A stretch of DNA of 64,000 nt from Massilia sp. Root351 (GTDB taxonomy: Bacteria > Pseudomonadota > Gammaproteobacteria > Burkholderiales > Burkholderiaceae_D). Below the pieces are notes generated by a model. That model saw only the letters and a list, made by a program, of their open reading frames with translations, was not told where the DNA came from and did no database searches. A program made the position numbers and the translations under genes. Of the stretch, positions 50,273-62,902 are shown in pieces (the stretch's first letter is position 1; each line of letters opens with the position of its first letter). The DNA lies in contig NZ_LMDJ01000002.1 in NCBI RefSeq assembly GCF_001425045.1, forward strand, positions 124,001-188,000, written 5' to 3'.

Positions 50273-53209
50273 ATGAACAAGCAACTGAAGCACTCGCTGC
50301 CGATTTCCGCCATGGCGCTGGCTGTGGCACAAGGCCTGTTTGTGGCGCCATGCGCGCTGGCCCAGGACAACACCGTGGTGGTGACCGGCATCCGCGCCAG
50401 CGCCCGCTCGTCGGTGGCCATCAAGCGCGACACGATGGAGGTGGTCGATTCCATCACCGCCGAGGACATCGGCAAGCTGCCGGACCTGAACGTGGCCGAG
50501 ACGATGACCCGCATCCCGGGCGTGCAGGGCTACCGCTACGGCGGCGAGGGCGCTTCGCCGGTCGGCGCCGGTTCCGGCCTGACCATCCGCGGCCTGAGCA
50601 ACCAGACTGCTTCGCAAATCAATGGCCGCTCCTTCAACACCGCCGGCGGCCGTGAATTCAACATCGAGAGTGCGATCCCGGGCATGATCGCCGGCGTCGA
50701 TGTGTACAAGAATCCGTCGGCCGAGCATATCGAGGGCGGCATCGGCGGGCTGGTCAACATCCGCAACCGCAACCCGAGCGATTTCAAGGGTCCGACCTTC
50801 GCGGCGTCGGTCAGCTTCAGCAACAACGATCTGGCCAAGAAGACCGATCCCGAGCTCTTCGTCATGGGCGCCAACCGCTTCGACCTGGGCGGCGGCAGCC
50901 GCATCGGCGTGATGGGGGCGGCGGTCTACCAGAAAAGCACCGGCCGTTCCGACAACAACCCGGCCAACCGGGGCGGCAGCCTGAAGCGCGCGGTGCGTGC
51001 CGACAGCGCCGAGTATGCAACGCGCGCCGCCGCCAACACGGCCAACAACCCGTCCCTGCCGATGTCGGCCTATGTCGGCCGCAACGACGTCAGCTTCCTG
51101 GACAACGTGGGCACCACCGGCGCCAACATGCCCAACCTGGCCGGCCTGACGGCGGACCAGATCGGCAACGTGATGTCGGCCACCGGCGTGACCAGCAACG
51201 TGTTCCAGGAAACCATCATGCGCGAGCGCAAGGGCCTGAACCTGGCCGCCGACTACCGCGTCAGCAACACCTTGCGTTTCTATGCCGAGGCGAACTACGT
51301 CTACTACCTGTACCACCAGAACTACCGCGGCCTGAACTCGGTGGACGGCGCCAACGTGCAGAACCTGCAGACCACGCCGTTCAATTACACTGAATCGCTG
51401 GCCAACCGCAACGTCAACGGCGGCAGCGACGACGTGCTGGTCAACAAGCGCCTGCTGAGCGGCAGCTTCCTGAATTCCGCGCTGACCAGCCTGGGCGGCG
51501 ACGAGCACACGCCTTACACCACCTGGGTAGGCGCGGCTGGCGCCGAATGGAGCCCGACGGCGGACCTGGCGCTGAAGGCCGACTTCTCCTACATCAAGTC
51601 CGACAAGACCCAGGACAACCGCTCCGTGATCATGGACTCGGCGCCGGGCAAGCTGTGGTCCACCAACCGCATCGCCGACGGCGCGCCGCACCAGCTGACC
51701 TTTAACGGTCCGGACCTGGGCGACCCGGCCAACTTCGTGTTCCGTTCGTATGACAACGGCACCAACCAGAGCTGGGACGACAGCGGCCACGCCACCGCGC
51801 TGAGCGGCGCCTACAGCCTGGATGCGGGCCCGTTCAACAAGCTCAAGTTCGGCACCCGCTACGCCCACATGGATAGCCTGTACAAGAACTACCGCTTCAC
51901 CGGCAAGCCGCTGACCACCGACGGCCTGGCCCTGACGGCCAACCGCTCGAACGCCATCTACGCCTCGTCCATGCCCGGCGTGATCCAGAACGCGCCGACC
52001 AACTTCATGGGCGGCGACGCGGGCTACGCCGGCGGCTTCGCCGTCTATTCGCCGGACGCCCTGCTGGGCAACGGCGTGCAGACCGCCTTCCCGAAAGCGG
52101 GCATTGCGCAGGACGGCGCCTATCCTGAAATCGCCGCCGACCGCCGCTACGTCGAAGAGAACACGCTGGCCGGCTACCTGGTGGGCGAATTCTCGGCGCT
52201 GGACGACCGGCTCAAGGGCAATGTCGGCGTGCGCGTGGTGCGCACTTCCGGCGAGGCCGTGGCGCGCGTGGTGGGCTTGAACGGTTCGCTGGTGGATGTG
52301 GTCGGCAAAACCCGCTACACCAACGCTCTGCCGTCGTTCAACGCCACTTACGACATCACCAAGGAACAGCTGGTGCGCTTCGCCTATGGCCGCGGCTTGA
52401 CCCGCGCCGGCATCGGCGACCTGAATCCGTCCATCAGCGGCGTAAACACCGCCAACGGCACGGCCAACGTCGGCAATCCGGAACTGCGTCCGCTGGTGGC
52501 GGACAGCTTCGACCTGTCGCTGGAACACTACTTCAACAAGACCAACTACGCCTCGGTTGCCGTGTTCGACAAGGAGATCGATGGCTTCTTCAATTCGCTG
52601 ATCTCGTGCCAGACGCTGGACGCCGCCATCGCCGCGCCTTACACCGGCCCGGCCAACGGCTGCTCGGGCGGCCAGTACTCGGTCAGCAAGCGCGTCAACG
52701 CTGAAAAAGGCTATGCGCGCGGCGTGGAAGTGGCGGGCCAGTACTTCTTCGACAGCTCGGCGGGCTTCCTGCAGAACTTCGGCGTGTCCGGTTCGTACAC
52801 CTTCGTGAAGACCTCCAATCCGCTCAACTTCGGCACGGCCGCGGCGCCGAACGTGGTGAGCATGCCACAGCCGTTCCAGTCCAAGCACAGCTACAGCCTG
52901 TCCGGCATGTATGAGGACAAGAAGCTGTCGGCTCGCCTGGCCTACACATGGCGTTCGATGTCGCTGTTTAATGATGTTGCGGTCAACCCGATCGACAGCC
53001 GTTCCATCGACGCCTACGGCATCCTGGACGGTTCGGTCAACTATGAAATCGCCGACAACCTGACGCTGTCGTTCAACGTCAAGAACATCACCGACAAGGC
53101 GCTGCACCGCTACATCGGCGAGCCATCGCACAAGACCGGCATCGAGTTGCAGCACTATGGCAACGGCCGCACCTTCGTTCTCGGCCTGCGTTACAAATTT
53201 GGCCAGTAA
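50273..53209 (+). CDS. TonB-dependent receptor of the Xanthomonas/Caulobacter polysaccharide type
   Basis: 978 residues. Signal peptide ends near CALA; the plug begins VVVTGIRASARSSVAIKRD and continues IGKLPDLNVAETMTRIPGVQ, wording typical of the TIGR01782 receptors linked to oligosaccharide uptake. The barrel ends RTFVLGLRYKFGQ with a C-terminal aromatic context. ATG 50273 has GGAG upstream. It is followed by a strong hairpin terminator and the GH2 gene, and preceded by a second-class operator, so it probably imports oligosaccharides produced by the lyase-like enzymes for GH2 digestion. Confidence 0.92.
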   Translation: MNKQLKHSLPISAMALAVAQGLFVAPCALAQDNTVVVTGIRASARSSVAIKRDTMEVVDSITAEDIGKLPDLNVAETMTRIPGVQGYRYGGEGASPVGAGSGLTIRGLSNQTASQINGRSFNTAGGREFNIESAIPGMIAGVDVYKNPSAEHIEGGIGGLVNIRNRNPSDFKGPTFAASVSFSNNDLAKKTDPELFVMGANRFDLGGGSRIGVMGAAVYQKSTGRSDNNPANRGGSLKRAVRADSAEYATRAAANTANNPSLPMSAYVGRNDVSFLDNVGTTGANMPNLAGLTADQIGNVMSATGVTSNVFQETIMRERKGLNLAADYRVSNTLRFYAEANYVYYLYHQNYRGLNSVDGANVQNLQTTPFNYTESLANRNVNGGSDDVLVNKRLLSGSFLNSALTSLGGDEHTPYTTWVGAAGAEWSPTADLALKADFSYIKSDKTQDNRSVIMDSAPGKLWSTNRIADGAPHQLTFNGPDLGDPANFVFRSYDNGTNQSWDDSGHATALSGAYSLDAGPFNKLKFGTRYAHMDSLYKNYRFTGKPLTTDGLALTANRSNAIYASSMPGVIQNAPTNFMGGDAGYAGGFAVYSPDALLGNGVQTAFPKAGIAQDGAYPEIAADRRYVEENTLAGYLVGEFSALDDRLKGNVGVRVVRTSGEAVARVVGLNGSLVDVVGKTRYTNALPSFNATYDITKEQLVRFAYGRGLTRAGIGDLNPSISGVNTANGTANVGNPELRPLVADSFDLSLEHYFNKTNYASVAVFDKEIDGFFNSLISCQTLDAAIAAPYTGPANGCSGGQYSVSKRVNAEKGYARGVEVAGQYFFDSSAGFLQNFGVSGSYTFVKTSNPLNFGTAAAPNVVSMPQPFQSKHSYSLSGMYEDKKLSARLAYTWRSMSLFNDVAVNPIDSRSIDAYGILDGSVNYEIADNLTLSFNVKNITDKALHRYIGEPSHKTGIELQHYGNGRTFVLGLRYKFGQ

Positions 53210-53230
53210 TATCTGGTAGTCTGCACGTAC

Positions 53231-53264
53231 AAATGGATGGACGGCTTCGGCCCTCCATCCATTT
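53231..53264 (+). terminator. Strong hairpin after TonB receptor gene
   Basis: AAATGGATGGA (53231-53241) pairs perfectly with TCCATCCATTT (53254-53264) around a GC-rich loop. The following sequence has only a weak T tract, so it may also protect the 3' end of the mRNA. Confidence 0.65.
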
Positions 53265-53270
53265 GTCCAA

Positions 53271-56482
<3,212 letters not shown>

Positions 56483-56518
56483 TGGTAGCCTTCCTACAAA
56501 CAGCGGCAACAAGGGACA

Positions 56519-57607
56519 ATGGCACCAGCAGCTAAACCAGCTAAACCAGCTAAACCAGCCAAGCAAGCCAAGCGAGTCGAACGCGGCAACAGCAGCGCCA
56601 CCATCTATGATGTGGCGCGGGTTGCCGGCGTATCCGCCATGACGGTGTCTCGCGTCATGAACGGCAACACGCACGTCTCCGACATCACGCGGGAAAAAGT
56701 CACGGCGGCCATCGAGTCGCTGAACTACCAGGTCAACACCGCTGCCCGCGCGGCGCGCATCGGCACGCTGGGCATAGGGCTGTTGTACAGCAATCCCAGC
56801 TCGGCTTATATGAGTGCCTTCCTGGTCGGCGCCATGGACCAGTGCAGCCAGAGCGGCGGCCAGCTGATCCTGGAACGGTGCGATGACTTGCGCAGCCAGC
56901 GCAGCGCCATCGCCAAGCTGATCTCCAGCGGCGCGGATGGCATCCTGGTGCCGCCGCCGCTGTGCGATTCCAAGTCCGCCCTGAAGCAGCTCGACGAAAT
57001 CGGCATGCCGACGGTGGCGATTGCGACCGGCCGTCCGGTGGCCAGCGTATCGGCCGTGCGCATCGACGACTATGAAGGCGCCTACGCCATGATGCGCCAT
57101 CTGCTGTCGCTGGGGCACAAGGACATCGCCTTCATCCAGGGCGACCCGAAACACACGCCGGCGCAGCTGCGCTACAAGGCTTACGAGGACGCGATGGCTG
57201 AAGCCGGCCTGCCGGTGCGGCCGGAGCGCGTGGCGCCCGGCCTGTTCACCTACCGTTCCGGATTGGACGCGGCGCGCCAGCTGCTGGCGCAACCGACGCG
57301 GCCCACCGCCATTTTCGCCAGCAACGACGACATGGCCGCAGGCGCCATGGCGGTGGCGCACGGCATGCACCTGCAGGTGCCCGAGCAGCTCACCATCTGC
57401 GGTTTCGATGACACGCCGGTCGCCACCACGGTGTGGCCCGAGCTGACCACCATCCACCAGCCCATCGGCGACATGGCGCGTGCCGCCGTGGACCTGCTGG
57501 TGGAGCTGATCCGCCGCCGCCGCGCGGGCGAGCCGGCGATGGTGCAGCACAAGCTGCTGCCGTTCACCCTGGTCACGCGCGAATCGGCCGGCCCCATCGG
57601 CGCCTAG
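56519..57607 (+). CDS. LacI-family regulator of the second polysaccharide locus
   Basis: 362 residues. Residues 1-28 are an unusual Ala-Pro-Lys rich extension made of PAK repeats. The helix-turn-helix reads TIYDVARVAGVSAMTVSRVM, then the hinge (VNTAARAARIGTLGIGL) and a GntR/GalR-type sensor domain (HKDIAFIQGDPKHTPAQ, AIFASNDDMAAGAMAVAHGM, CGFDDTPVATTVWPELTTIH). Recognition residues A-M-Arg differ from the regulator at 12620 only by Ala for Val, in keeping with the related but distinct operator TTATCGATAA. It follows the GH2 gene by 36 bases with an AAGGGA site. Control of the giant lyase, Tat-lipoprotein and TonB genes is inferred from operator placement. Confidence 0.9.
   Translation: MAPAAKPAKPAKPAKQAKRVERGNSSATIYDVARVAGVSAMTVSRVMNGNTHVSDITREKVTAAIESLNYQVNTAARAARIGTLGIGLLYSNPSSAYMSAFLVGAMDQCSQSGGQLILERCDDLRSQRSAIAKLISSGADGILVPPPLCDSKSALKQLDEIGMPTVAIATGRPVASVSAVRIDDYEGAYAMMRHLLSLGHKDIAFIQGDPKHTPAQLRYKAYEDAMAEAGLPVRPERVAPGLFTYRSGLDAARQLLAQPTRPTAIFASNDDMAAGAMAVAHGMHLQVPEQLTICGFDDTPVATTVWPELTTIHQPIGDMARAAVDLLVELIRRRRAGEPAMVQHKLLPFTLVTRESAGPIGA
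56531..56575 (+). repeat. Nine-base tandem repeat encoding PAK units
   Basis: Three perfect copies of GCTAAACCA (56531-56557) are followed by two degenerate copies (GCCAAGCAA, GCCAAGCGA). In frame they encode the Lys-Pro-Ala extension at the LacI N-terminus. Copy-number change would keep the frame. Confidence 0.8.
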
Positions 57608-57625
57608 CATTGCGACAACGCGGCA

Positions 57626-57667
57626 GGGCGGGTTGGCGGGAGTTCCGCGTAACCCGCCAGACCCGCC
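57626..57667. terminator. Convergent terminator between LacI gene and beta-propeller gene
   Basis: GGCGGGTTGGCGGG pairs with CCCGCCAGACCCGCC with one bulged base, around a loop of about ten bases. It fills the gap between the two convergent stop codons. Confidence 0.6.
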
Positions 57668-58494
57668 TACAGAACGAGTATCCCCTGCAGCGACGACAGC
57701 TTGCCGGCGTCCGACCAGCCGCCCAGCAGCGTGCCCGCCGCGTCGAACTCCAGCAGCTGGCGCCCCTTGGCCCCGTTGTCCGGTCCGTGCCCCTGCCAGT
57801 TGGCCACCACCACATGTCCGTTGTCCAGCACCTGGAATGTGGCATAGAAGAAGGGCGCCACCTCCTCCCGCAGCGCCTCCGGCAGCTGGTCCGCGCCTCC
57901 GAAAGTGCCTGCCAGCTTGCCCTGCGCATCGAAGCGCGCCATGAACGCCCCATAACCGGCCGACACCAGCGTGCCGCCGTCCGCCATGCGCTGCGCCTTC
58001 CACGCGTGTTCAAAGCCCGGTGCCGCCAGCGTGCGCAGGGCGTTCAGGCCGTGGTCCGTTTCAAGGATATGATCGTTGGCGCACAGCAGATAGCTGCCGC
58101 CGGCCGGGCGCATCAGGCGCACGTAGTCGCCCTCGCGGCGCGCCGACGCGGTTTGCACCAGGTCGGGATCCAGCGTCAGGACGTTGATGCCGTTGCTGCC
58201 ACCGTCGAGATCCATGCCGGTGAGCAGCGTGTCGCCGTTGTCGAGGCGGCAGGCGGCCGTGACGCCGCTCCAGCGGTCGCACGCGCGCAGCACCTCGCCG
58301 CTGGCAATGGCCAGCTCGAAAAAGCCGCGCTCGAAGCCCACCAGCGCGCGGTCCGGGCCGATGCGCTGCATGTCGCGCGCCAGCGGGAAGTCCGCCAGGC
58401 CGCGGCTCCAGCCTGCGGCCGGGTCGCTGGTGTCGATCAGGTGCAGGCGCTGGCGGCCTTCGTCTATTGCGAGAAATCGGTGTTGCAGTGTCAT
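57667..58494 (-). CDS. Beta-propeller protein of unknown function (NHL/PQQ-like repeats)
   Basis: 275 residues without a signal peptide. Repeated blade-like segments (HRFLAIDEGRQRLHLID; ACRLDNGDTLLTGMDLDG; AQRMADGGTLVSAGYGAFMA; TFQVLDNGHVVVANWQGHG) suggest a six-bladed propeller. The NG-x-T/V-L/V-V pattern is common in PQQ-like and NHL repeats. It is the last gene of the minus-strand GH97 operon, 10 bases after the GH88-like gene. It may bind or modify the uronic-acid product, but no catalytic motif is recognised. Confidence 0.75.
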   Translation of the reverse strand: MTLQHRFLAIDEGRQRLHLIDTSDPAAGWSRGLADFPLARDMQRIGPDRALVGFERGFFELAIASGEVLRACDRWSGVTAACRLDNGDTLLTGMDLDGGSNGINVLTLDPDLVQTASARREGDYVRLMRPAGGSYLLCANDHILETDHGLNALRTLAAPGFEHAWKAQRMADGGTLVSAGYGAFMARFDAQGKLAGTFGGADQLPEALREEVAPFFYATFQVLDNGHVVVANWQGHGPDNGAKGRQLLEFDAAGTLLGGWSDAGKLSSLQGILVL

Positions 58495-58504
58495 GCCTTG
58501 GTCC

Positions 58505-59704
58505 TTACCAGTATGGTTGCCAGTCGCGGGTCAGCCGCACCAGCGCTTCAAAATAAAAATAGTCGCCCCAGATGCAGCTCTCGTCCACGCCCATGCGCTG
58601 CGGCTTGTGGTACACCGCATGCTTCAGCAGGCCGCTGCCGGGAGCGCCATCGGCGATCAGGTAGCGGCTGGACAGCTCTTGCACCATGCCGCCGGCGGCG
58701 CGCTGGTAGGCGCCGCGCAGCGGATCGGCTTCCGGCAACTGGCGCGCCAGCTCCAGCAGGCCGCAGGCAGCAATGGCGGCGGCCGAACTGTCGCGCTCTT
58801 CCGGGCCGGAAGTGAAGATCAGGTCCCAGTAGGCGATGCCGTCGTCCGGCAGGCGGTTCAGGAAGTAGTTCGCCACCACCTTGGACAGGTCCAGCAGGCG
58901 CGTGTCGCCGTTGTGGCGGCATACCAGCGGAAAGCCGGAAATGCCCCAGGCCTGGCCGCGCGACCAGCACGAATCGTCCGCAAAGCCCTGGTGGGTCTTG
59001 CCGTGGCGCGGCAGCCCGGTGGCCGGGTCGAAGAAGAAGGTGTGGAAGGTCGAGCCGTCGGCGCGCACGATATGGCGCGCGGCCGCCTCGATGTGGCGGT
59101 TGGCCGCGTCGGCGAAGGCGCGTTCGCCGCTGTGCTGCGCAGCCCAGTACAGCAGCGGCAGGTTCAGGTTGCAGTCGATGATCATGCGGCCGGCCTGTTC
59201 CGGGTCGTTCAGGTCGCCCCAGGCCTGGATGATGCCGGCGCGTTCCATATAGCGCTCCAGCAGCAGCCGCGCCGCGCCCATGGCCGCTTCGGCGGCCAGT
59301 TCGCTGCCGGTGAGCTTGTGCGCGGCGATGCAGGAGAGGCTGTACAGGAAACCCAGGTCGTGGTGGTTGGTGTTGATGCGCTGCGCCTGGCGCTGGTGGA
59401 AGCTGCGCACATGCGCTTCGGCCGCCTCGCGGTAGCGGGCGGCGCCGCTGACCTCGTAGGCCAGCCACAGCATGCCGGTCCAGAAACCATTGGTCCATTC
59501 GATATTGCCCATGGCGGGATAGACCGAATTGACGCTCGATGGCGCGGGGAACGCCGTGCCGAAGTGCTCCAGGTTGCGGTCGATGGCGGCCAGCACCTGC
59601 GCGAGGGCCTGCTGCAGCGCAGCCTGGTCCGGCCGCGCTTCCCAGTGACGCGGCAGCGCACCGGACAGCGGCTCCATGGCGGCCGGGTTGAGGGATGGGG
59701 ACAT
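58505..59704 (-). CDS. GH88-like unsaturated uronyl hydrolase, cytoplasmic
   Basis: 399 residues, no signal peptide. Sequence order matches the GH88 enzyme at 13730: WTNGFWTGMLWLAYEVSG, NHHDLGFLYSLS with Asp116, MIIDCNLNLPLLYWA with Asp177, DSCWSRGQAWGISGFPL and a C-terminal ESCIWGDYFYFEAL. The spacing of the two Asp (61) equals that of the catalytic pair in Bacillus UGL. It should cleave unsaturated uronyl oligosaccharides inside the cell after import by the adjoining MFS symporter. ATG 59704 has AAGGAG upstream. Confidence 0.87.
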   Translation of the reverse strand: MSPSLNPAAMEPLSGALPRHWEARPDQAALQQALAQVLAAIDRNLEHFGTAFPAPSSVNSVYPAMGNIEWTNGFWTGMLWLAYEVSGAARYREAAEAHVRSFHQRQAQRINTNHHDLGFLYSLSCIAAHKLTGSELAAEAAMGAARLLLERYMERAGIIQAWGDLNDPEQAGRMIIDCNLNLPLLYWAAQHSGERAFADAANRHIEAAARHIVRADGSTFHTFFFDPATGLPRHGKTHQGFADDSCWSRGQAWGISGFPLVCRHNGDTRLLDLSKVVANYFLNRLPDDGIAYWDLIFTSGPEERDSSAAAIAACGLLELARQLPEADPLRGAYQRAAGGMVQELSSRYLIADGAPGSGLLKHAVYHKPQRMGVDESCIWGDYFYFEALVRLTRDWQPYW

Positions 59705-59737
59705 GCTTTGCTCCTTGTCTGTCTTGTATTGTCTTGT

Positions 59738-60991
59738 TTATCGGGCGCTGCCGATGGGCTGCGCATCCTTGCTGGTCTTGGCAGGGGGCCGGAACTCGGC
59801 GGGGGTCGGTTCGAGCGCCCAGATGGAGATCACCCAGAACACCAGTCCCAGCGCGGCCAGCAGCAGGTAGGTGTGCGGGAAGCCGATGGCGTCGTAGCTC
59901 ATGCCGACCAGCGGCGACAACGCGGAAAGCCCCAGCGAGTGGCCGAAGCTGAAGCCGACCATGTACACGGTGGAAGCGAGCCGGTTGTCGAAGTGGCAGG
60001 CAATGTAGCGGAACACGGACACCACCAGGATAGGCAGCTCCACCGAGTGCAGCATCTTCAGCGCGGAGATGGCCAGCGGACCGTCGGCCAGGCCGGAGCC
60101 GGCGATGCGGACCAGCATGATCGACCCGGCCAGCAGCAATCCGTTCTTCGCGCCGATGCGTTTGATCAGCAGCGGCGCCAGGAACAGGCCGCCGGCCTCG
60201 ATGAAGATCTGCGCCGAATTCAGATAGCTGAACATGGCAGTCCCTTCCTCAGGCGTGGGGAACAGGGAGCGGAAATAGTTCTGGAACTGCTGGTCGAAAA
60301 CCAGGTAGAGGTTGGTCACGCTCAGGATGAAGACCATGAAGCGCCAGAAGTGCTTGTCCTTCATCAGGGCCAGCGCCTCGTTCAGTTGCACGCGTCCGGC
60401 GGCTTCTCCCGGGTCTTCGTCGGCGCGGGTACGCCAGACAACCAGCATGACCAGCATGAGCACGCCGGCGCTGGAGGCCAGGAAGAAGTTGATGCCCGGG
60501 TTGATATTGTAGATATTGCCCGCGAATATGGCGGCGCTGGCGAAGCCCAGCGAGCCCCACAGCCTGACGCGGCTGTATTCGAAGCCGTATTTGCGGCCGA
60601 CGCGGTCGACGTACGACTCGATGGCGTAGCTGCCGGCGTAGAAGGTGATGCCCAAATACAGGCCGCCCAGCGCGGCGCCCAGGTAGATATTGGTCCTTAG
60701 CAGGGGCGCGTACACGTACAGCAGGAACAGGCCGCATAGGGAGCACAGCAAGCTCACCGTGAACAGGATGTGCTTGCGCATGCCGATGCGGTCGGAGACG
60801 TAGCCGTAGATGGGTTGCGAGATCATGGCAGCGATGAAGTTGGCGCCGAGGACGATGCCGGTTTCCGTTCCGGTCAGCTTGAGCTCCGAGCGCAGCCAGG
60901 TCGCAAGCAGCGAGATGCTCATGGCCTGCGCGAAGAAGTACACGTACACAAAGGCGCTGAGGAAGCGGTAGTGCGACTGCCTGGTGTTCAT
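59738..60991 (-). CDS. LacY-like oligosaccharide:proton symporter
   Basis: 417 residues with 12 predicted membrane segments. FAQAMSISLLATWLRSELKL, QPIYGYVSDRIGMRKHILF, YSRVRLWGSLGFASAAIFAG and FDQQFQNYFRSLF resemble the oligosaccharide:H+ symporter family (LacY, RafB, CscB). Located between the GH97 and GH88-like genes, it probably imports the disaccharide used by both. ATG 60991 has AGGAG upstream. Confidence 0.87.
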   Translation of the reverse strand: MNTRQSHYRFLSAFVYVYFFAQAMSISLLATWLRSELKLTGTETGIVLGANFIAAMISQPIYGYVSDRIGMRKHILFTVSLLCSLCGLFLLYVYAPLLRTNIYLGAALGGLYLGITFYAGSYAIESYVDRVGRKYGFEYSRVRLWGSLGFASAAIFAGNIYNINPGINFFLASSAGVLMLVMLVVWRTRADEDPGEAAGRVQLNEALALMKDKHFWRFMVFILSVTNLYLVFDQQFQNYFRSLFPTPEEGTAMFSYLNSAQIFIEAGGLFLAPLLIKRIGAKNGLLLAGSIMLVRIAGSGLADGPLAISALKMLHSVELPILVVSVFRYIACHFDNRLASTVYMVGFSFGHSLGLSALSPLVGMSYDAIGFPHTYLLLAALGLVFWVISIWALEPTPAEFRPPAKTSKDAQPIGSAR

Positions 60992-61003
60992 TTACTAGTC
61001 TCC

Positions 61004-62902
61004 TTATCTTTCCGGCGTCAGCCAGATGGCCTGGCCGCCGGACGGCGGCAGCTCGGCTTCGATGACCGAGTCTGCATTGACGCGGCGCTTGCTGATGCCG
61101 ACTTTGGTTTTCGTGGGGGCGGCCGCATCGTCCGCGTAAATGGTGGCGGTGTAGCTGCGGCCCGCTTCGAGGAAGTCCAGCTTCACGCTGGCCTTGCGCG
61201 CGTCGTTGTTGGTAATGGTGCCCACGAACCAGTCCTGGCCCTTGCGGCGGGCGGTGCTGACGAACTGGCCCGGTGCGCCCTGCAGCACCTTGCTGTCGTC
61301 CCAGGTGGTTGGAATGCGGTCCCAGAATTCCAGCTCGGGCTCATTGGCCGACATCTCCGGCTTGTCGTACCAGTACAGCGTTTGCAGCGGGCTGTAGTAG
61401 ATGGCGGCGAGCGCCAGCTGGTGCGCGTGCGTGGTCTTGATGCGCGGGTCGTAGTAGCAGATGGTGTAGTCCGCCGCGCCGGCCAGAAAGCGCGTGAACG
61501 GCAGCACGGTGTTGTGCGTGGCGTCCGGCATTTCCTCGTTACCGCGTATGCCTTCGGAGGTCATCAGGTTGGGCCAGGTGCGCTGCTCGCCGGTGGGGCG
61601 CCAGTCGTCGTGGATGTTGACCATCAGCCCGGCGTCCGCGGCCTGGCGCACGGCCTGTTCCAGCCACGTGGTCCAGCGGTGCGAGCCCACCTGCACGAAG
61701 CCGAACTTCACGCCTTTCACGCCCCACTGCCGGTAGGTCTTGAAGATGCTGTCGCCCTGCGCGAGCAGCGCCTGCTGGTTTACGTACAGCCACACGCCGA
61801 TACCTTTGCCGGCCGCGTAGCGGATGATCTCGGGCAGGTCGAAGTCCGGGATGGCCACCTTGGTGGCATCCGACCCGAACGAGAAGGCGTGGCCATACCA
61901 CTTCCAGTCGAACAGGATGTACTCCAGCTTGCGCCTGGCGGCAAAGTCGATATTGGCCTTGGCGCTGGCGGTGGTCTGCGTCATCACGCGCATGATCTTG
62001 CCGGGCTTGATCCAGTCGGCCTTGGGGATGGCGGACGGCGGGTTCAGGTTCAGGATGAAGTGGTTGTTATCCGCCAGCGCGCCTGCGGTTTCGGCCACCA
62101 TGATGCCGCGCCAGGGCGTAACGAAAGGCGAGATCAGGTCGGCCGGGTCGTGCATGGCGGTGACGATGGTGTTCGGCTTGGTCTTGTGCAGCTTGAACTT
62201 GGTGCGCGAGTAGTCCACCATGTTCGCCTCCAGCAGTGCCACGTGGATGCGGCCCAGCACTTCCAGCGTCAGCGGGCGCTCCGATTCGTCCGGCCATCCA
62301 GCCAGCGGCAGCAGCCGGTAGGGCGCTTGCGCCCAGCCGTGGAACCAGGCCTTGGTCTCGACCGGGAAGGTGAACTCGGTGTTCTCCTGCACCACGCGGT
62401 AGTAGGTGCCTTTTTCGTTCTCAGGGAAGACGAAACGGAACGCCACGCCTTCGTTGTAGGCGCGCACCTCCAGCGACAGCGGATAGATCGGGTTGTCGTC
62501 CTTGACCATGTTCACCGTCATCTGGTTGTAGTGGTCGCGGATAGTGGCGCGTTCGCCGGTTTCCGGCTTCCAGGAGCTGTCGTGCGCGCCATGCCTGATG
62601 GCGGTGATGGCCAGGTTGTCGAACCACTTTGCCTGCCTGTCGACCTTGAGCGCCATCGCGCTCTCGGACAGGTGGTTGTCAAGCTGCAGGTCGAGCAGCG
62701 AGTCGAGGATGATGGTCTTGTGCTTGTAGGTGACGCGGTAGTACAGCTCGCGCTTGCCGCCAGCGTCGGCCTTCTGGTAGAACACGAAGCGCAGGTTCTG
62801 GTCCGGCGAGGCCACGCTGGCCTGGCCCGGTTGCTCGTTGACCTGTGCCGTGGCGCCCAGCGGCAGCAGCAGGGCGGCGAGGAAAAGCAGGATGGTTTTC
62901 AT
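61004..62902 (-). CDS. GH97 family glycosidase, secreted
   Basis: 632 residues with a signal peptide (LLFLAALLLPLGATA). The N-terminal beta-sandwich (SPDQNLRFVFYQKADAGGK; DNPIYPLSLEVRAYNEGVAF) is followed by a TIM barrel with FDWKWYGHAFSFGSDATKVA, GVKGVKFGFVQVGSHRW, MVNIHDDWRPTGEQRTWPNL and MTSEGIRGNEE, then a C-terminal small sandwich. GH97 includes alpha-glucosidases and alpha-galactosidases; the FGFVQVGS wording has Gly where some retaining members carry the Asp nucleophile, so the mechanism is uncertain. Its start overlaps the kinase stop by four bases (ATGA). Confidence 0.88.
   Translation of the reverse strand: MKTILLFLAALLLPLGATAQVNEQPGQASVASPDQNLRFVFYQKADAGGKRELYYRVTYKHKTIILDSLLDLQLDNHLSESAMALKVDRQAKWFDNLAITAIRHGAHDSSWKPETGERATIRDHYNQMTVNMVKDDNPIYPLSLEVRAYNEGVAFRFVFPENEKGTYYRVVQENTEFTFPVETKAWFHGWAQAPYRLLPLAGWPDESERPLTLEVLGRIHVALLEANMVDYSRTKFKLHKTKPNTIVTAMHDPADLISPFVTPWRGIMVAETAGALADNNHFILNLNPPSAIPKADWIKPGKIMRVMTQTTASAKANIDFAARRKLEYILFDWKWYGHAFSFGSDATKVAIPDFDLPEIIRYAAGKGIGVWLYVNQQALLAQGDSIFKTYRQWGVKGVKFGFVQVGSHRWTTWLEQAVRQAADAGLMVNIHDDWRPTGEQRTWPNLMTSEGIRGNEEMPDATHNTVLPFTRFLAGAADYTICYYDPRIKTTHAHQLALAAIYYSPLQTLYWYDKPEMSANEPELEFWDRIPTTWDDSKVLQGAPGQFVSTARRKGQDWFVGTITNNDARKASVKLDFLEAGRSYTATIYADDAAAPTKTKVGISKRRVNADSVIEAELPPSGGQAIWLTPER

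Noticed and set aside
50252..53155. 967-codon antisense open frame across the TonB receptor gene
   Set aside because: No start signals, His/Val/Gln-rich composition and no motif; the plus-strand frame encodes a complete receptor.
56483..56518. Search for a second-class operator before the LacI gene at 56519
   Set aside because: The 36-base gap contains no TTATCGATAA-like sequence, so autoregulation is not supported.
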